A stretch of 23,822 nt of DNA from JANNXY01 sp964472605 (GTDB lineage: Bacteria > Patescibacteriota > Minisyncoccia > Phycocordibacterales > CAIZIN01): contig CAYYLG010000009.1 of assembly GCA_964472605.1 (NCBI GenBank), forward strand, positions 1 to 23,822, written 5' to 3'. Numbering within the stretch: position 1 is the first letter of the stretch; each line of letters starts with the position of its first letter. Under the pieces are notes generated by a model. That model was not told where the DNA came from. It saw only the letters and a list, made by a program, of their open reading frames with translations, and ran no database searches. Positions 21,902 to 23,822 of this stretch are shown in pieces. The position numbers and the translations under genes are program-made.

Positions 21902-22819
21902 ATGGCGACACTATACACTGAACAAACAAATAATGTTTGGAAGACATATTTTCTCATGGCTTTGTTTTTTGGTTTTGTTGTATTTGTTGGGTGGTTTGCT
22001 GGTTACTACTACGGCAATCAGGCAATATTTGTTGGTGCAGTCATCTTCAGTGTAGTTATGAATATAAGTAGCTATTGGTTCTCTGACAAGATCGCCTTGG
22101 CTGTCTCTGGTGCAAAGAAAATTGAGATGAAGGATAATCCAGAGCTTTGGCGCATAGTTGAGAACTTGGCTATAACCGCAGGACTTCCAATGCCTTCACT
22201 TCATATAATCGATGATGAATCACCAAACGCTTTTGCTACAGGAAGAGATAAAGATCATTCTGCAATTGCTGTTACATCTGGTCTACTAAAAATTCTAAAC
22301 AAATCAGAGTTAGAGGGTGTTATCGCTCATGAATTTTCTCATATTGGAAACAGGGACATACTACTTATGAGTGTAGTTGCGGTGCTAGTGGGACTCATTC
22401 AGATCATGGCAGATATGATAATCAGAACTTCAATGCGTCATAGTGATGACAATAAAAATCCTGCATTTTTGATGGCAGGATTCGTGCTCATGATTTTCTC
22501 TCCAATTATCGCTATGGTTATACAAATGGCGATTTCAAGAAAGAGGGAATTCCTAGCTGATGCTACAGGGGCACTCCTTACTCGTTATCCAGAAGGCCTA
22601 GCCACAGCACTAGAAAAGATTTCTGATTTCCATAGACCACTTGCAAAGGCCAACAAGGGTACTGCACATATGTTCATTGCTACACCATTTGGAGGAGACA
22701 CTGATGGAGATGGGGTATCAGATAGACATCAAAAGACTTCTTTTATTCAAAAAATGTTTATGACTCATCCGCCAGTAGAAGAGAGGGTTAGAGCCCTCAG
22801 GGGTTTGGATATACAGTAA
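21902..22819 (+). CDS. htpX: membrane zinc metalloprotease HtpX
   Basis: 305 aa. Zinc site HEFSH (His143, Glu144, His147) with third ligand Glu216 in KREFLADATGA. Two hydrophobic segments precede the catalytic part (~15-55), and further hydrophobic stretches lie at ~155-172 and ~187-206. It degrades damaged or misfolded membrane proteins. An unusual insertion near residues 266-274, DTDGDGVSD, matches the DxDxDGxxD calcium loop of thrombospondin type 3 repeats, just before the conserved THPPVEERVRAL end. The gene follows lemA closely and pgsA starts 4 nt after its stop. Confidence 0.95.
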   Translation: MATLYTEQTNNVWKTYFLMALFFGFVVFVGWFAGYYYGNQAIFVGAVIFSVVMNISSYWFSDKIALAVSGAKKIEMKDNPELWRIVENLAITAGLPMPSLHIIDDESPNAFATGRDKDHSAIAVTSGLLKILNKSELEGVIAHEFSHIGNRDILLMSVVAVLVGLIQIMADMIIRTSMRHSDDNKNPAFLMAGFVLMIFSPIIAMVIQMAISRKREFLADATGALLTRYPEGLATALEKISDFHRPLAKANKGTAHMFIATPFGGDTDGDGVSDRHQKTSFIQKMFMTHPPVEERVRALRGLDIQ

Positions 22820-22823
22820 AAAC

Positions 22824-23483
22824 ATGTCTCTCAATATCCCTCCAATTCATCCGACCAAAATCTATAACAATCCAAAGACTGGAACAGTGAAGTATAGTGT
22901 GCGTTCATCGAGTAGGGAGAAGCCAAGCTTTATAGATAAATATTTCATGAAATATTTTGTAATGCTTGTGCCGAATTTTATCTTGCCGAATTACATCACT
23001 ATTTTCCGCTTTCTAACAATTCCGTTTATTATTTATTTTTTGCTACAGGATAATTACAAGGTTGGATTAATTTTGTTTGCTATCTCGGCCTTTTCTGATG
23101 CTGTCGATGGGTCTGTGGCACGCATGCGTAAACAAATCACTGATTGGGGTAAGCTTTTTGATCCTTTGGCAGACAAGCTTCTCATTGGCAGTGTGGCAGT
23201 TATTGTGATAACAAAATTTCTAAATATTTATTTAGCAGGAATAATTGTTGCTATAGCAGTTTGTCTTGTAGCTTACAATATATTTTTCCGAGGTAGGAGA
23301 AAGAAGGTGATCAGTGCAAGATTCGAAGGTAAGATAAAAATGATTCTTCAGTGTGTAGGTATTGGGCTTCTCCTCCTCAATGCCATAAGTCCAGCACCAG
23401 TACTTCTAACCATCGCTTCTTGGATTCTGTATTTTGCCGTTCTCTTCGGTGCCTTGAGTTTGTTTGTATACAGGACGATTTAG
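22824..23483 (+). CDS. pgsA: CDP-alcohol phosphatidyltransferase (PgsA-like)
   Basis: 219 aa. It has the complete signature D-x2-DG-x2-AR-x8-G-x3-D-x3-D (Asp92, Asp95, Gly109, Asp113, Asp117) and about five or six membrane helices. The first ~45 residues form a hydrophilic extension (IHPTKIYNNPKTGTVKYSV). It would condense CDP-diacylglycerol with glycerol-3-phosphate or another alcohol; PgsA is the default reading, and the alcohol cannot be told from sequence alone. Its stop codon overlaps the stop of the convergent gene by 4 nt. Confidence 0.88.
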   Translation: MSLNIPPIHPTKIYNNPKTGTVKYSVRSSSREKPSFIDKYFMKYFVMLVPNFILPNYITIFRFLTIPFIIYFLLQDNYKVGLILFAISAFSDAVDGSVARMRKQITDWGKLFDPLADKLLIGSVAVIVITKFLNIYLAGIIVAIAVCLVAYNIFFRGRRKKVISARFEGKIKMILQCVGIGLLLLNAISPAPVLLTIASWILYFAVLFGALSLFVYRTI

Positions 23484-23788
23484 AATTTTTCCAGAAGCTC
23501 ACCTAGCCTGTTTCTCATAAATTCTTTAGATTGCTTCGAGCTCTCTATCCAAGGAATCATTCTGAATTCATTTATGGATTTATCCCACCAAGAGTCATTT
23601 TTATAAACATCTTTTGCATACTTTAGGAATTCTTCTGGCTTTGTAAAATACAATAGAGAAATTCTGTTCCATTCATCTTGATCATTTTGGCTTACAACAA
23701 AATTCATAAAATCTCGTAGATTCCTAAGTTTTGGATCAGATTTTGACTCTTGATTCGGTTCCTTGTATTCAATTTTAGGAAATTTCAT
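23480..23788 (-). CDS. hypothetical protein, 102 aa
   Basis: MKFPKIEYKEPNQESKSDPK, then a soluble, Trp/Tyr-rich helical protein (MNFVVSQNDQDEWNRISLLY, KNDSWWDKSINEFRMIPWIE). ATG at 23788 is chosen over an in-frame TTG six bases upstream because a TATAAT -10 box ends exactly 6 nt before this ATG. No membrane segment, no known motif. It is convergent with pgsA, with overlapping stop codons. Confidence 0.72.
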   Translation of the reverse strand: MKFPKIEYKEPNQESKSDPKLRNLRDFMNFVVSQNDQDEWNRISLLYFTKPEEFLKYAKDVYKNDSWWDKSINEFRMIPWIESSKQSKEFMRNRLGELLEKF

Positions 23789-23794
23789 AAGCAA

Positions 23795-23800
23795 ATTATA
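23795..23800 (-). promoter_or_regulatory. -10 box of the minus-strand hypothetical gene
   Basis: TATAAT on the minus strand, followed by TTGCTT and the ATG: the same TATAAT-N6-ATG spacing as msrA. Confidence 0.55.
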
Positions 23801-23822
23801 TCATATTGCTTTATCGATGCGG

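Overview
The window looks like a scaffold from an uncultivated Patescibacteria (Candidate Phyla Radiation) genome, most likely a Parcubacteria-type lineage. This is inferred from gene content and style: an AT-rich genome with short, tightly packed genes; a type IV pilus locus with pilM-N-O, a short PilP-position protein, pilB, pilT, pilC, pilD and several pseudopilins but no outer-membrane secretin; gatC-gatA; LemA/HtpX; and many start codons 4-11 nt after a TATAAT-like -10 box with no convincing ribosome binding site, which implies leaderless mRNAs. TGA acts as a stop (pilN/pilO overlap ATGA), so the TGA=Gly code of some CPR lineages is not used. Two runs of 100 N (9016-9115, 17866-17965) are scaffold gaps.

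Layout. (1) 1-933: the 3' end of a tRNA, probably tRNA-Ser; a membrane-anchored surface protein; about 200 nt of hairpin-rich non-coding DNA; then a second 19-nt copy of the tRNA 3' end. This is the layout of a very small integrated element. (2) 934-1575, minus strand: a ComFC-type phosphoribosyltransferase carrying a perfect GC palindrome inside its coding sequence. (3) 1592-13027: the type IV pilus locus: pilM, pilN, pilO, PilP-like, pilB, a single-domain response regulator, pilT, pilC, a major-pilin gene broken by gap 1, pilD and four pseudopilins. Between the pilin and pilD sits a minus-strand REP-associated Y1 transposase with REP-like palindromes at both ends and a third copy next to the gap. 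(4) 13046-17757: ligA, gatC, gatA and a membrane protein with an SH3-like segment and a HEPN-like C-terminus. (5) 17789-18687: an initiator tRNA-Met with unusual loops, gap 2 and a SAM methyltransferase. (6) About 18750-20190: a compositionally foreign, GC-rich island with a 57-aa membrane/secreted peptide and a 380-aa secreted protein of unknown function, closed by a GC-rich terminator. (7) 20259-20530: tRNA-Asp, its terminator, and a cluster of hairpins that reuse pieces of the tRNA-Asp 3' end in inverted orientation. (8) 20529-23788: a 55-aa two-helix membrane protein (minus), msrA, lemA, htpX, a CDP-alcohol phosphatidyltransferase and a minus-strand hypothetical gene.

Function. PilB/PilT/PilC/PilM-N-O with PilD and the minor pilins should build and retract a pilus across a single membrane. 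ComFC beside the locus fits pilus-linked DNA uptake (inference). GatCA, two tRNAs and LigA are core information genes; MsrA, LemA, HtpX and PgsA concern oxidised-protein repair and the membrane. The items most worth following up are the tRNA-Asp-derived hairpin cluster, the tRNA-flanked mini-element, the REP/transposase unit in the pilus locus, the foreign island, and the SH3-HEPN membrane protein.
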